A stretch of DNA of 64,000 nt from Rhodobium orientis (GCF_003258835.1 NZ_NPEV01000020.1:1-64000); one strand, 5' to 3'. Numbered from the stretch's first letter, positions 8,047 through 15,915 are shown. A program made the numbers and translations. The notes: generated from the sequence alone by a model not told the origin.

Positions 8047-8781
8047 CTATTCGCCCGGCTGGCGGTCCATCCGCGCCGCCCAGGCCGCCAGGTGACGCCG
8101 CTCGCGCGGATTGTCGACCTGGTTGCGCGACGGCGAGAAGAAGACGCCGGGCGCATGCAGCAGCTTGGAGAACGGGAAGATGATCATCAAAAGCGCGACC
8201 AGCGTCAGGTGGACGAGGAGCGCCGGGTCGGCCGGCAGCGGCTGCACATCGAAGCGCATCAGGCCGAGGAAGAACGCCTTGACCGCGACGATGTCGGTGC
8301 GGGCGATAAACTTCATGCCGAGGCCGGAGAGCCCGATGGCGACGATCAGCGCCAGCATCAGGTGGTCGGACGGGGCGGAGATGTAGCGCACCCGCGGCAC
8401 CAGGAACCGCCGCGCCCACAGGCCGAGGAGCCCGACGACCATGGCGAAGCCGGCATAGACGCCGAAGGGCTGCACGAACACCACCCAGCTCCAGACCGGC
8501 TCGATGAAGTAGCGCAGGTGACGCAGGATGACGACGGCGAGCGCGACGTGGAACAGCCAGCCGAACAGCCAGATCCACTTGTTGGACTTGAAGAGGCTTT
8601 CGAACAGGACGACCTCGCGGCCCATGCGGAAGATGACGCCGCGCCGCGTCGTCGGCGCCGGCGTCGTCGGGATCTTCAGGGGCGCGGGAACCGTCGCGTA
8701 CTCGTAGATGCGCCAGGCAAGCCCTGCGACCAGCACGATCGTGGCGAAATAGAACAGCAGGGCATAGGCCGTCGTCAGCAC
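8047..8781 (-). CDS. dsrM: DsrM, NarI-like membrane cytochrome b subunit
   Basis: A 244-residue membrane protein with about five hydrophobic helices and conserved histidines in them ('WLFHVALAVVILRHLRYF', 'LLVHLTL'), fitting the two haem b groups of the NarI-like DsrM/HdrE family. It carries electrons between the quinone pool and DsrK. The start is GTG 8781: GGGAGGA ends six bases upstream. The in-frame GTG at 8787 directly abuts that ribosome site, so it is unlikely to be used. It lies about 170 bp after dsrC and 18 bp before dsrK. Confidence 0.93.
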   Translation of the reverse strand: MLTTAYALLFYFATIVLVAGLAWRIYEYATVPAPLKIPTTPAPTTRRGVIFRMGREVVLFESLFKSNKWIWLFGWLFHVALAVVILRHLRYFIEPVWSWVVFVQPFGVYAGFAMVVGLLGLWARRFLVPRVRYISAPSDHLMLALIVAIGLSGLGMKFIARTDIVAVKAFFLGLMRFDVQPLPADPALLVHLTLVALLMIIFPFSKLLHAPGVFFSPSRNQVDNPRERRHLAAWAARMDRQPGE

Positions 8782-8904
8782 GCGCACTCCTCCCAGGCTC
8801 GCTCACGCTCCGCGGCGGCGGAACGGCGATTCGCGTCGTCTCTTCGCATGGGCCTCATCCTGGGTCGTCGGAACCCGTCAGGCCATGCCTTTCTGGTGCC
8901 GGGT

Positions 8905-8925
8905 CCGGCCTTATCGGGCGGCCGG
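8905..8925 (-). promoter_or_regulatory. Intercistronic hairpin between dsrC and dsrM
   Basis: Perfect inverted repeat CCGGCC-N9-GGCCGG in the gap of about 170 bases after dsrC. No T-run follows on the minus strand. A stem-loop right after the small, normally very abundant dsrC message could protect its 3' end or mark processing; this is inference. Nothing else recognisable lies in the gap. Confidence 0.4.
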
Positions 8926-8951
8926 TTACCCTTATCTCGCGCTGTCGTCGA

Positions 8952-9284
8952 TCAGACGCAGCCCGTCGGTTTCGGCAGACCGGCGATCTTACAGGCCTGC
9001 TTGGCCGGGCCGTACGGAAACAGCTCGTAGAGATACTTGTTCGAGGCCTTTTCCGGGCCGTACTTCTTCTTCAGCGCCTTGACGAGCACACGGATGGCCG
9101 GGGCGATCTGGTATTCGTCGTAATACTCCCGGAGGAAGTTGACGACTTCCCAATGCTCGGGCGTCATGTCGATGTTCTCGTCCTTGGCGATGATTTCCGC
9201 CAGGTCGTTCGACCAGACCGAAATGTCGGTCAGGTAGCCCTCTTCGTCGTGCTCGATGGTCGCGCCATTGAGTTGATAGGTCAT
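8952..9284 (-). CDS. dsrC: DsrC, sulfur-carrier protein with two C-terminal cysteines
   Basis: A 110-residue DsrC/TusE-family protein. The flexible C-terminal arm carries both redox cysteines, Cys98 and penultimate Cys109, in the CX10C pattern 'CKIAGLPKPTGCV'. It is therefore a true DsrC, not a TusE-like protein with one cysteine. DsrC receives sulfane sulfur from DsrEFH, presents it to DsrAB and interacts with DsrK. ATG 9284 is preceded by GAGGAG; the longer frame upstream (to 9347) has no family similarity. It is separated from dsrH by 103 bp of relatively AT-rich sequence, which may hold a secondary dsrC promoter, though I find no clear -35/-10 pair. Confidence 0.97.
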   Translation of the reverse strand: MTYQLNGATIEHDEEGYLTDISVWSNDLAEIIAKDENIDMTPEHWEVVNFLREYYDEYQIAPAIRVLVKALKKKYGPEKASNKYLYELFPYGPAKQACKIAGLPKPTGCV

Positions 9285-9387
9285 GGGTGTGCTCCTCTTC
9301 CTTACCCTTTTTCGCTCAAAGCCTTTTATCGCTTCTTGCAACTCCAAGCTTTTACCTTAGCCGGGCTTTATCGCGCCTTGCGAATGA

Positions 9388-9696
9388 TCAAAGCCAGGCC
9401 TGTGTTCTGTCGTGTTCTGCAACCAGATCGACGAAGCCGCCATAGTCGACGACGGTAACCCCGGACACGAGATCGTCCGGCTTGAGGCCGCGGGCGTCCA
9501 GATCGGGCCCGAGCGCGTAAAGCTTGTGGTCGCCGCTGACCGCGTCGAGGTCGCCGGCAAAGGCCGTCGCCTTGCGCAGACCCACCACCCCGTCTTCCAG
9601 GACGAGGACCGCGTCGCCGGCGGCAAGATGCTTCAGGCAACTGCCGAAGGCGGTGCGCTCGAAGGGCGATTTGTTGACCGTATGAAGTGTCGGCAT
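9388..9696 (-). CDS. dsrH: DsrH, sulfurtransferase subunit (TusB-like)
   Basis: A 102-residue TusB/DsrH protein. Cys20 ('FGSCLKHL') matches the conserved DsrH cysteine. Together with DsrE and DsrF it forms the alpha2beta2gamma2 DsrEFH sulfurtransferase that hands sulfane sulfur to DsrC. ATG 9696 has AAGGGAG upstream. The gene follows dsrF after 24 bp, in the invariant E-F-H order. Confidence 0.95.
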   Translation of the reverse strand: MPTLHTVNKSPFERTAFGSCLKHLAAGDAVLVLEDGVVGLRKATAFAGDLDAVSGDHKLYALGPDLDARGLKPDDLVSGVTVVDYGGFVDLVAEHDRTQAWL

Positions 9697-9720
9697 TCTC
9701 TCGATCTCCCTTCCCGCGCC

Positions 9721-10155
9721 TCAGAAACTCAGGACCACGTCCTGGTCGGCCATGACGGCCGCCATCTCGGTGCGGCTGACGATGCGGATCGACGGCTTTT
9801 CGGCCCAGTCGTCGTCCTCGTCCTCATACATGATCTCCATCAGATCGTCTTCGGTAAGGCCGCGCTCGTCGAGGGATTCCTTTTCCACGAACAGCTTGGT
9901 GATCTCGTAGTCGCCAAGCGCCCGGTAGGTCGGCGAGAAGTTCTTCATGCCAATCGCCTTGGTGTCCTGGCCGTCGACGAGCTGGTAGACGCCGTCGTCG
10001 AGGAAGGCGAGGCTGACATCCTGGTCGAAGGCGGCCGAGATCAGCACGACCTCCAGGCTCTCCAGGGCGTAGATCGTGCCATAGGGCGCCTTGCGGTTCA
10101 CATACAGGAACTTCTTGACGACTTCGGTATCGATGGTCTGTTCATCCATGGACAT
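9721..10155 (-). CDS. dsrF: DsrF, sulfurtransferase subunit (TusC-like)
   Basis: A 144-residue TusC/DsrF protein: 'KKFLYVNRKAPYGTIYALES' near the start and 'DVSLAFLDDGVYQLVDGQDT' in the middle are typical. Start ATG 10155 follows GGGAGG with five bases between; a second ATG at 10149 is possible. The upstream open frame overlaps dsrE and is rejected. It is the middle subunit of DsrEFH and lacks an essential catalytic cysteine, as usual for this subunit. It starts 11 bp after dsrE. Confidence 0.94.
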   Translation of the reverse strand: MSMDEQTIDTEVVKKFLYVNRKAPYGTIYALESLEVVLISAAFDQDVSLAFLDDGVYQLVDGQDTKAIGMKNFSPTYRALGDYEITKLFVEKESLDERGLTEDDLMEIMYEDEDDDWAEKPSIRIVSRTEMAAVMADQDVVLSF

Positions 10156-10166
10156 ATCCGCCTCCC

Positions 10167-10559
10167 TCAGTCGCCGAACACAACGAGCCGGTCGGCGGCA
10201 ATGCCCGCCTCCACGAGCTGGCCGAGACCGGAAATCCGGAAGCCCGGCGCGATGTTGTCGGCGTCCTTGCCCTGGCGCCGTGCTTCGTTCTCGTCGAGGA
10301 TGCCGCGGCGCTGGGCGGCGGCGATGCACACGACCATGTCGAGGTCGTGCTTTTCGGCCAGTTCCGTCCAGTTCTTCTGCAGGTTGCGGTCGTCCTGGGG
10401 CGGCACCGTCAGCCGCGTGCCGTTGTTGACGCCGTCATTGTAGAAGAACACGCGAAAGACATCGTGCCCCTTGTCCAGACAGGCCTTGGTGAAATGGTAG
10501 GCCGAGTCGGACGCCTGGTGCGTGTATGGCCCTTCATTGATCAGCACTGCGAACTTCAA
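10167..10559 (-). CDS. dsrE: DsrE, catalytic sulfurtransferase subunit (TusD-like)
   Basis: A 130-residue TusD/DsrE protein. The active cysteine in 'DMVVCIAAAQRRGI' falls at Cys78, the same number as in A. vinosum DsrE, where it carries the persulfide. The start is a TTG at 10559 with a GGGGGGAG ribosome site seven bases upstream; the rare start may limit expression relative to dsrAB. It begins 95 bp downstream of dsrB. Presence of DsrEFH is a hallmark of sulfur-oxidising Dsr systems. Confidence 0.96.
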   Translation of the reverse strand: MKFAVLINEGPYTHQASDSAYHFTKACLDKGHDVFRVFFYNDGVNNGTRLTVPPQDDRNLQKNWTELAEKHDLDMVVCIAAAQRRGILDENEARRQGKDADNIAPGFRISGLGQLVEAGIAADRLVVFGD

Positions 10560-10654
10560 CCTTCAACTCCCCCCGTGCGACATTCGGGCGAGGGGGGCCG
10601 GCTTCCGGCAAGAAACGATGCGGCGGAAGGACGGTCCCCGGCTCGCGATTTCCC

Positions 10655-11737
10655 CTAGAAGTGGACGTGCGCCGACATGTTCATGTTGTGGCGCGCGCCG
10701 GTCCAGGTATCGAGATGGTGCTTGGTGAACGGCAGGTCGGCAAGCTCGAAGAAGCGCGGCCAACCGATGCGCTCGATCCACTCGCCCATGCGCTCCCAGT
10801 CCTTGGCGTTGTCCTTGTAGGCCTTGAGGATCTTGCCGACGACCTCGGACACCTCCGGCCAGCGCGGCGGATTGTTCGGCAGGTTGGCCATCACCAGCTT
10901 GTGGAAGGTCGGCTTGGAGCGGGCATTGGAATGCTTGCCGCCGACCCAGATGGCGAGCTTGGTGGAGTCGTCGCCGTTGATCTGCATCGGCGGGCACGGC
11001 GGATAGCAGGCGCCGCAGCAGATGCACTTCTTCTCGTCGACTTCCAGCGACGGCTTGCCGTTGACCATGGCCGGCCGGATCGCCGCCACCGGGCAACGCG
11101 CGACCACGGCCGGGCGCTCGCAGACATTGGCGACGAGGTCGTGGTTGATGCGCGGCGGCTTGGTATACTGGACGTTGATGGCGATGTCGCCCTGGCCGCC
11201 GCAGTTGATCTGGCAGCAGGAGGTGGTGATGCGCACGCGGTTCGGCATCTCCTCCTTGATGAAGTCGTCGTACATCTGGTCCATCAGGCTCTTGACGACG
11301 CCGGAGGCATCGGTGCCGGGGATGTCGCAGTGCAGCCAGCCCTGGGTGTGCGAGATCATCGAGATGGAGTTGCCGGTGCCGCCGACGGGAAAGCCTTCCG
11401 CCTGCAGCTTTTCGATCAGCGGATCGACCTTGGCCGGATCGGCGACCAGGAACTCGATGTTGGAGCGGGTGGTGAACCGGACGTGGCCGTCGGCGAACTG
11501 ATCGCCGATGTCGCACAGCTTGCGGATGGTGAAGAGGTCCATCTGGCGCTGGGTGCCGGCGCGCACGGTGTAGATGGACTCGCCGTCCTTGGAGACGTGG
11601 CGAAGGACGCCCGGGCGCGGCCGCTCGTGCCAGTCCCAGTTGCCGTAGTTCTTCTTCATCACCGGGTGCATGTACTGGAAGGGATCCGGTACCCCGACCT
11701 CGTCGGGCAGGCGCGGTTGGGTGGCTGCTTCACTCAT
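10655..11737 (-). CDS. dsrB: DsrB, beta subunit of oxidative dissimilatory sulfite reductase
   Basis: A 360-residue sulfite-reductase subunit. A sirohaem-domain half with 'HVRFTTRSNIEFLV' and the 'TTSCCQINCGG' cysteine motif is followed by an inserted ferredoxin domain ('KCICCGACYPPCPPM', around 255-270) and a C-terminal helical segment. With DsrA it forms the alpha2beta2 enzyme that, in this oxidative context, converts DsrC-bound sulfane sulfur to sulfite. ATG 11737 has GGGGAG upstream. The dsrA-dsrB gap is 147 bp, longer than usual, and holds an 8-bp stem-loop. Confidence 0.97.
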   Translation of the reverse strand: MSEAATQPRLPDEVGVPDPFQYMHPVMKKNYGNWDWHERPRPGVLRHVSKDGESIYTVRAGTQRQMDLFTIRKLCDIGDQFADGHVRFTTRSNIEFLVADPAKVDPLIEKLQAEGFPVGGTGNSISMISHTQGWLHCDIPGTDASGVVKSLMDQMYDDFIKEEMPNRVRITTSCCQINCGGQGDIAINVQYTKPPRINHDLVANVCERPAVVARCPVAAIRPAMVNGKPSLEVDEKKCICCGACYPPCPPMQINGDDSTKLAIWVGGKHSNARSKPTFHKLVMANLPNNPPRWPEVSEVVGKILKAYKDNAKDWERMGEWIERIGWPRFFELADLPFTKHHLDTWTGARHNMNMSAHVHF

Positions 11738-11758
11738 CTGTCGTCATCTCCCCAGATC

Positions 11759-11787
11759 GGAATGCGGGTGCCGGTCGCGCGCATTCC
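11759..11787 (-). promoter_or_regulatory. Stem-loop in the dsrA-dsrB intercistronic region
   Basis: Perfect inverted repeat GGAATGCG-N13-CGCATTCC just upstream of the dsrB ribosome site. There is no T-run, so it is more likely an RNA stability or processing element than a terminator. Function is inference. Confidence 0.4.
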
Positions 11788-11884
11788 CGGTCTTAGACTT
11801 TTCTGGAGCGCGGCCCTGTCGAGAAACCGGTGCCGACGTCGCCGGGCCACGCTTTTTTGAGGGATCTTGCCGCGTCGCCCGCCG

Positions 11885-13180
11885 CTATTCGGCGGCGACC
11901 GTGGCGTCGTCGTCCGCCTTGCGGCCCTTGCGCGCGTACCACTTCTCCGCTTCCTCGGTGAAGTCGTCGGTGCGCACGAAGCAGGACGTCCGCGGGTGCT
12001 TGACCATGTTCGGGTCCGGATCGACGCCGAGCGCCTCAAGGAAGGTCGGCAGGCCGATGCGGTCGATGGTCTCGCCGATGCGCTCGTGTTCCAGCGCGTT
12101 CTCGGCGAAGAAGTCGATCACCTCGCCGGCGAACTCCTTCAGTTCCTCATAGTCCTCTTCGGTCTCAAGCTTCATGAACGGCTTGATCATGATGCCCATG
12201 AGGTCGCCGATCTTGAGGGCGCGCTTGCCGCCGATGAGGATCGAAACGCCCTTGTCGTCGCCCGGCGACAGCGCCTTGGTCATGACGTTGAGGCAGTGCA
12301 TGCAGCGCACGCAGGACTTGTTGTCGACGTCCAGCGTGTCGTCGTCATTGAGGCTGAGGGCGCGGGTCGGGCACATCGCAACGACATGGTCGATGGCGTA
12401 TTTGCGGCCGACCTCGGCGACGTATTTCTTGACCTCTTCCTGGTTGACCTTCATGTCGTCGCGCCAGGTGCCGATGACCGCGAAGTCGGCGCGGTGGATG
12501 GCGTTGACGCAATCGTTCGGGCAACCGGAAAACTTGAACTTGAACTTGTAGGGCAGCGCCGGGCGGTGCATCTCGTCGAGGAACTCGTTGATGACCTCGC
12601 GGTGCGCCTTGACCTCGTCGTAGCAGGACATCTCGCAGCGGGCATGGCCGACGCAGCTCATGGAAGTGCGCAGCGCCGGGCCGGCGCCGCCGAGGTCGAA
12701 GCCGATCTCGTTGAGCTCGTCGAACGCCTTCTGGGTGTTCTCCGTGGAGCAGCCCTGGAACATGATGTCGCCGGACTGGCCGTGGAAGGCGATGAGGCCG
12801 GAGCCGTGGCGCTCCCAGATGTCGCACATCTGGCGCAGGATATCGGTGGTGTAATGGTAGCCCGCCGGCGGCTGGACGCGCAGGGTGTGGAATTCCTTGG
12901 AGGCCGGGAACTTGTCGGCGACCTCGGAAAAGCGCGGGATGATGCCGCCGCCATAGCCGAAGACCGACACGGTGCCGCCCTTCCAGTAGCCGAGGCGGTT
13001 CTCGTAGGAGTGCTCAAGCTGGCCGAGCAGGTCGTTGACCATCGGCGCATATTGCTTTTCGGAGGAATCACGCAGCCGCTTCAGGCCGGTGATGAAGCTG
13101 GGCCAGGGGCCGGTTTCCAGCTCGTCGAGCATCGGCGTGGCGTGATGGTCGCGCGCGTCTCCGCCATTCGAATTCGCCAT
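11885..13180 (-). CDS. dsrA: DsrA, alpha subunit of oxidative dissimilatory sulfite reductase
   Basis: A 431-residue protein with the complete sirohaem-[4Fe-4S] ligand set: Cys176 and Cys182 ('CVGHARC'), Cys220 and Cys224 ('CPNDC'), the C-X5-C/C-X3-C pattern. An inserted ferredoxin domain is seen near 'NKSCVRCMHCLNV'. It is first in the operon dsrABEFHCMKLJOP. DsrEFH and DsrL in the same operon, and no dsrD, identify the oxidative type. ATG 13180 follows a purine-rich AAGGAGAGGGTGAG leader. A proposed promoter and operators lie 80-220 bp upstream. Confidence 0.98.
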   Translation of the reverse strand: MANSNGGDARDHHATPMLDELETGPWPSFITGLKRLRDSSEKQYAPMVNDLLGQLEHSYENRLGYWKGGTVSVFGYGGGIIPRFSEVADKFPASKEFHTLRVQPPAGYHYTTDILRQMCDIWERHGSGLIAFHGQSGDIMFQGCSTENTQKAFDELNEIGFDLGGAGPALRTSMSCVGHARCEMSCYDEVKAHREVINEFLDEMHRPALPYKFKFKFSGCPNDCVNAIHRADFAVIGTWRDDMKVNQEEVKKYVAEVGRKYAIDHVVAMCPTRALSLNDDDTLDVDNKSCVRCMHCLNVMTKALSPGDDKGVSILIGGKRALKIGDLMGIMIKPFMKLETEEDYEELKEFAGEVIDFFAENALEHERIGETIDRIGLPTFLEALGVDPDPNMVKHPRTSCFVRTDDFTEEAEKWYARKGRKADDDATVAAE

Positions 13181-13265
13181 GAGTTCTCACCCTCTCCTTG
13201 TGGCTCCGCGGTCGCGTCGGGGCGTTCACCGCCTCTTTTCGACATTCGCCGCGTTCAATAACAGT

Positions 13266-13281
13266 GACCGACCAGTCGATC
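13266..13281. promoter_or_regulatory. TetR-like palindrome in the dsrA leader
   Basis: GACCGAC-CA-GTCGATC, an inverted repeat with one mismatch, resembling the ACCGAC...GTCGGT operators common for TetR-family regulators. It sits about 85 bp upstream of the dsrA start and inside the proposed transcript leader. No TetR gene is adjacent in this window. Confidence 0.35.
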
Positions 13282-13289
13282 GGCGCTCA

Positions 13290-13320
13290 CTCCCGGTTGC
13301 CGCGAGATGCGCACCGGGAG
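13290..13320 (-). promoter_or_regulatory. Stem-loop in the dsr leader
   Basis: Perfect 8-bp inverted repeat CTCCCGGT-N15-ACCGGGAG lying between the proposed promoter and dsrA. No T-run follows on the minus strand, so it is not an intrinsic terminator; it may be a leader structure or a protein site. Confidence 0.4.
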
Positions 13321-13359
13321 CCCCCGTGTGCTGATACCGTTCCCTCTCGGCAGAAAGTC

Positions 13360-13388
13360 ATCATATAGCGATGTTATCATATCAGCAA
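13360..13388 (-). promoter_or_regulatory. Candidate sigma-70 promoter of the dsr operon
   Basis: On the minus strand, TTGCTG (13388-13383), a 17-base spacer and TATGAT (13365-13360). The -10 matches in five of six positions and the -35 in three. It lies in the AT-rich island 13360-13445 that stands out in GC-rich DNA between the exporter gene and dsrA. The leader to dsrA would be about 170 nt. Confidence 0.45.
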
Positions 13389-13401
13389 GAACTAATATGA
13401 T
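13376..13401. promoter_or_regulatory. Inverted repeat overlapping the dsr promoter (candidate operator)
   Basis: ATCATAT-N12-ATATGAT, a perfect 7-bp inverted repeat, with a third copy of ATCATAT at 13360-13366 as a direct repeat 16 bp away. It covers the proposed -35 element. The right half contains CTAATAT, also found in the promoters of the second exporter gene and soeA. An ArsR-type or similar sulfur regulator is a natural candidate; this is inference. Confidence 0.5.
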
Positions 13402-13571
13402 TTATATCGACATTAAAAGTGGCAAGTTTCCGGGGATTATATACCTTCGCAGGCGCAACAATTGTGCTGCGCCGCACACAAACGGGCTGCGTGCGCAGCG
13501 TCCGTTCCCTCCCGTCCGGCGGGCATTTTTCCGGCGTGGCCGAGTGCGGCATGGCGCGCCCGGCGCGGCCC

Positions 13572-14501
13572 TCAGCCGGCGCCGATCATGCGGCCGACGG
13601 AGTAGAGCTGTTCGGGCGTGATCACCAGGTTGAAGGCCAGCCGCAGGCAGACTGCGAGCACCAGTGCCCCGAGCAGGGCACGCAACTGCTCGCCGCGCAG
13701 CTTCGCCCCGACCTGGGCGCCGAACTGGGCGCCGATGACCCCGCCGACCATCAGGATCAGCGCCAGCACCACGTCGACGGTCTGGTTGGCGGCCGACTGG
13801 CTGATGGTGGTGAAGCCGGTGACGAAGACGATCTGGAACAGCGAGGTGCCGATGACGATGTTGGTCGGCACGCGCAACAGGTAGATCATCGCCGGCACCA
13901 TGATGAAGCCGCCGCCGACGCCCATGATGGAGGCGAGCACGCCGACGAGGCCGCCGAGCACCAGCACCGGGATGACGGACAGGTAGAGCTTGGAGCGCTT
14001 GAAGCGCATCTTGAAGGGCAGCCTGTGGACCCAGTTGTGGTGGCCGGGCCGGCGCCGGTCGGCGGCCGCGTGGTCCTTCGCCGAGCGGCGGATGGCGATC
14101 AGCGCCTCGACCATCATCAGGCCGCCGATGATGCCCAGAAACACCACGTAGCAGAGCGAAATGATCAGGTCGAGCTGACCGAGCTCACGCAGCAGCTTGA
14201 ACAGCCAGACGCCGAAGCCGGCGCCGACGAAACCGCCGAGCAGCAGCATCACCCCGAGCCTGATGTCGACGGTGCCTCGTCGGTAATGGACGAGCGCGCC
14301 GGAGACCGAGGAGGCGATGATCTGGTTGGCGCCGGTGGCGACCGCGACGCCCGGCGGAATGCCGATGAAGATCAGGAGCGGCGTCATCAGGAAGCCGCCG
14401 CCGACCCCGAACATGCCGGACAGGAATCCGACGGCCGCCCCCATGCCGAGAAGCAGGAAGATGTTCACCGGCAGTTCGGCGATCGGAAGATAGAGCTGCA
14501 C
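13572..14501 (-). CDS. TauE/SafE-family sulfite/organosulfonate exporter (copy 1)
   Basis: A 309-residue membrane protein of the TauE/SafE (DUF81) family with about eight hydrophobic helices and the twin signature loops 'GMFGVGGGFLMTPLL' and 'IMGVGGGFIMVPAM'. Such proteins export sulfite, sulfoacetate or related anions. Directly upstream of the sulfite-producing Dsr operon and co-directional with it, export of sulfite (or thiosulfate movement) is a fair inference. It is a close paralogue of the next upstream gene. The hydrophilic loop around residues 140-155 is where the two differ most. It ends about 390 bp before dsrA. Confidence 0.85.
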   Translation of the reverse strand: MQLYLPIAELPVNIFLLLGMGAAVGFLSGMFGVGGGFLMTPLLIFIGIPPGVAVATGANQIIASSVSGALVHYRRGTVDIRLGVMLLLGGFVGAGFGVWLFKLLRELGQLDLIISLCYVVFLGIIGGLMMVEALIAIRRSAKDHAAADRRRPGHHNWVHRLPFKMRFKRSKLYLSVIPVLVLGGLVGVLASIMGVGGGFIMVPAMIYLLRVPTNIVIGTSLFQIVFVTGFTTISQSAANQTVDVVLALILMVGGVIGAQFGAQVGAKLRGEQLRALLGALVLAVCLRLAFNLVITPEQLYSVGRMIGAG

Positions 14502-14711
14502 GAAAACGCTCGCGGAACTGTCGGGTTGGCGGAGCGCGTCGGCCGGGTGGGAAAGAAGCGGTCGGCGCCGGTTGCTACGTCAAAGACAGAATTGTCGCAG
14601 ATGTCAATAGGCTGAAGACCTCCGCGAATATTCGAAATCGCCCTAACGTAAACTTCCGCCTTATGTTTTCGCCGCGACAGGAAACTTTACCGGCGCCGGG
14701 TCCAAAGCGCT
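14502..14711 (-). other. Intergenic region between the two exporter genes
   Basis: A 210-bp region without a gene. It holds a perfect 10-bp palindrome CGAATATTCG (14625-14634) and a TTGACA on the minus strand (around 14602-14607) without a good -10. It may carry a separate promoter for copy 1. Confidence 0.3.
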
Positions 14712-15638
14712 TTAATGGCCGCCGATCATCTCGCCAACGGAATAGAATTCTTCCGGCGTGATCACCAGGTTGTAGGCAAGGCGCAGGCAGACGGCGAGCA
14801 CGAGGCCGCCGAGCAGGGCGCGCAACTGCTCGCCGCGCAGCTTCTGGCCGACCTCGGCGCCGAACTGGGCACCGATGACGCCGCCGATCATGAGAATCAG
14901 CGCCAGCACCACGTCGACCGTCATGTTGGCGGTGGCCTGGGTGATCGTGGTGAAGGCGGTGACGAAGACGATCTGGAACAGCGAGGTGCCGATGACGATG
15001 TTGGTCGGCACCCGCAAGAGGTAGATCATCGCCGGCACCATGATGAAGCCGCCGCCGACGCCCATGATGGAGGCCAGAATGCCGACAAGGGCACCGAGCA
15101 CCAGCACGGGAATGGCGGAAAGATAAAGCTTGGAGCGCTTGAAGCGCACCTTGAAGGGCAGCTTGTGGATCCAGTTGTGCTGGCCGGGGCGGCGCACGTC
15201 CGAGCGCCCGCTGCGGCTCGCCCGGCGCATCGCCATCAGGCTTTCGACCATCATCAGGCTGCCGATGACGCCGAGGAAGATGACGTAGCAGAGCGAAATG
15301 ATGAGGTCGAGCTGGCCGAGCTCGCGCAGGATCTTGAACAGCCAGACGCCGAAGCCGGCGCCTATGAAGCCGCCGAGCAGCAACATGACCCCGAGCCTGA
15401 TGTCGACGGTGCCTCGTCGGTAATGGACGAGCGCGCCGGAAAAGGACGAGGCGACGATCTGGTTTGCCTCGGTGGCGACCGCAACGGCGGGCGGGATGCC
15501 GGTAAAAATGAGCAGCGGCGTCATCAAAAAGCCGCCACCGACGCCGAACATGCCGGAGAGAAACCCGACGGCGGCGCCCATACCGAAAATCAGAAAGACA
15601 TTGACCGGGATCTCAGCAATCGGAAGATAAAGCTGCAC
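14712..15638 (-). CDS. TauE/SafE-family sulfite/organosulfonate exporter (copy 2)
   Basis: A 308-residue TauE/SafE transporter almost the same as its neighbour: about 50 differences over the full alignment counted by eye, concentrated in the central cytoplasmic loop. Both begin 'MQLYLPIAE'. Long stretches of DNA are also nearly the same, so a tandem duplication with later divergence or gene conversion is likely. It is the first gene of the leftward sulfur block, with a good promoter upstream; glgP diverges from the other side. The predicted role is sulfite or sulfonate export across the inner membrane. Confidence 0.85.
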   Translation of the reverse strand: MQLYLPIAEIPVNVFLIFGMGAAVGFLSGMFGVGGGFLMTPLLIFTGIPPAVAVATEANQIVASSFSGALVHYRRGTVDIRLGVMLLLGGFIGAGFGVWLFKILRELGQLDLIISLCYVIFLGVIGSLMMVESLMAMRRASRSGRSDVRRPGQHNWIHKLPFKVRFKRSKLYLSAIPVLVLGALVGILASIMGVGGGFIMVPAMIYLLRVPTNIVIGTSLFQIVFVTAFTTITQATANMTVDVVLALILMIGGVIGAQFGAEVGQKLRGEQLRALLGGLVLAVCLRLAYNLVITPEEFYSVGEMIGGH

Positions 15639-15722
15639 GAGGATACTCGCCAGTCTAGAGTTGAGATGCGGCCCGCAACGAATAGCAGGTCAAACCCAAT
15701 ATCATGCCTCCTGTCAATACCT

Positions 15723-15754
15723 GTTATACACATGCTAATATGAAAATGTCATAA
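15723..15754 (-). promoter_or_regulatory. Promoter of the exporter/dsr block with CTAATAT element in its spacer
   Basis: Minus-strand ATGACA (15752-15747), an 18-base spacer and TATAAC (15728-15723), each matching consensus in five of six positions. The spacer holds CTAATAT (15735-15741) inside the symmetrical arrangement ACAT-N12-ATGT (15730-15749), with outer TTAT and ATAA at 15724-15727 and 15751-15754. A protein bound there would block RNA polymerase. The same ACAT-R-CTAATAT-N4-ATG pattern is found in the soeA promoter. Confidence 0.5.
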
Positions 15755-15915
15755 AGTAGAAGTTTTTTCGGGATACGGCGACGCCGATTGCGTCCTGGCA
15801 AAAATCCCAAGGGCAATATTGCGATGCAACAATTCGGACTGCCCCGCGTTATCAAAGAGGTACCGGGGTATGGGCTTTTCGCCTCCCAAGCCGCCCACCC
15901 CCGCCTGACACCACC

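Noticed and set aside
11885-13180. Reductive (sulfate-reducer) type DsrA
   Set aside because: dsrEFH and dsrL are present, dsrD is absent, and SoeABC with exporters lies nearby; all point to the oxidative type.
13307-13621. A 104-codon plus-strand frame upstream of dsrA
   Set aside because: Covers the AT-rich promoter island and the end of the exporter gene; no family features.
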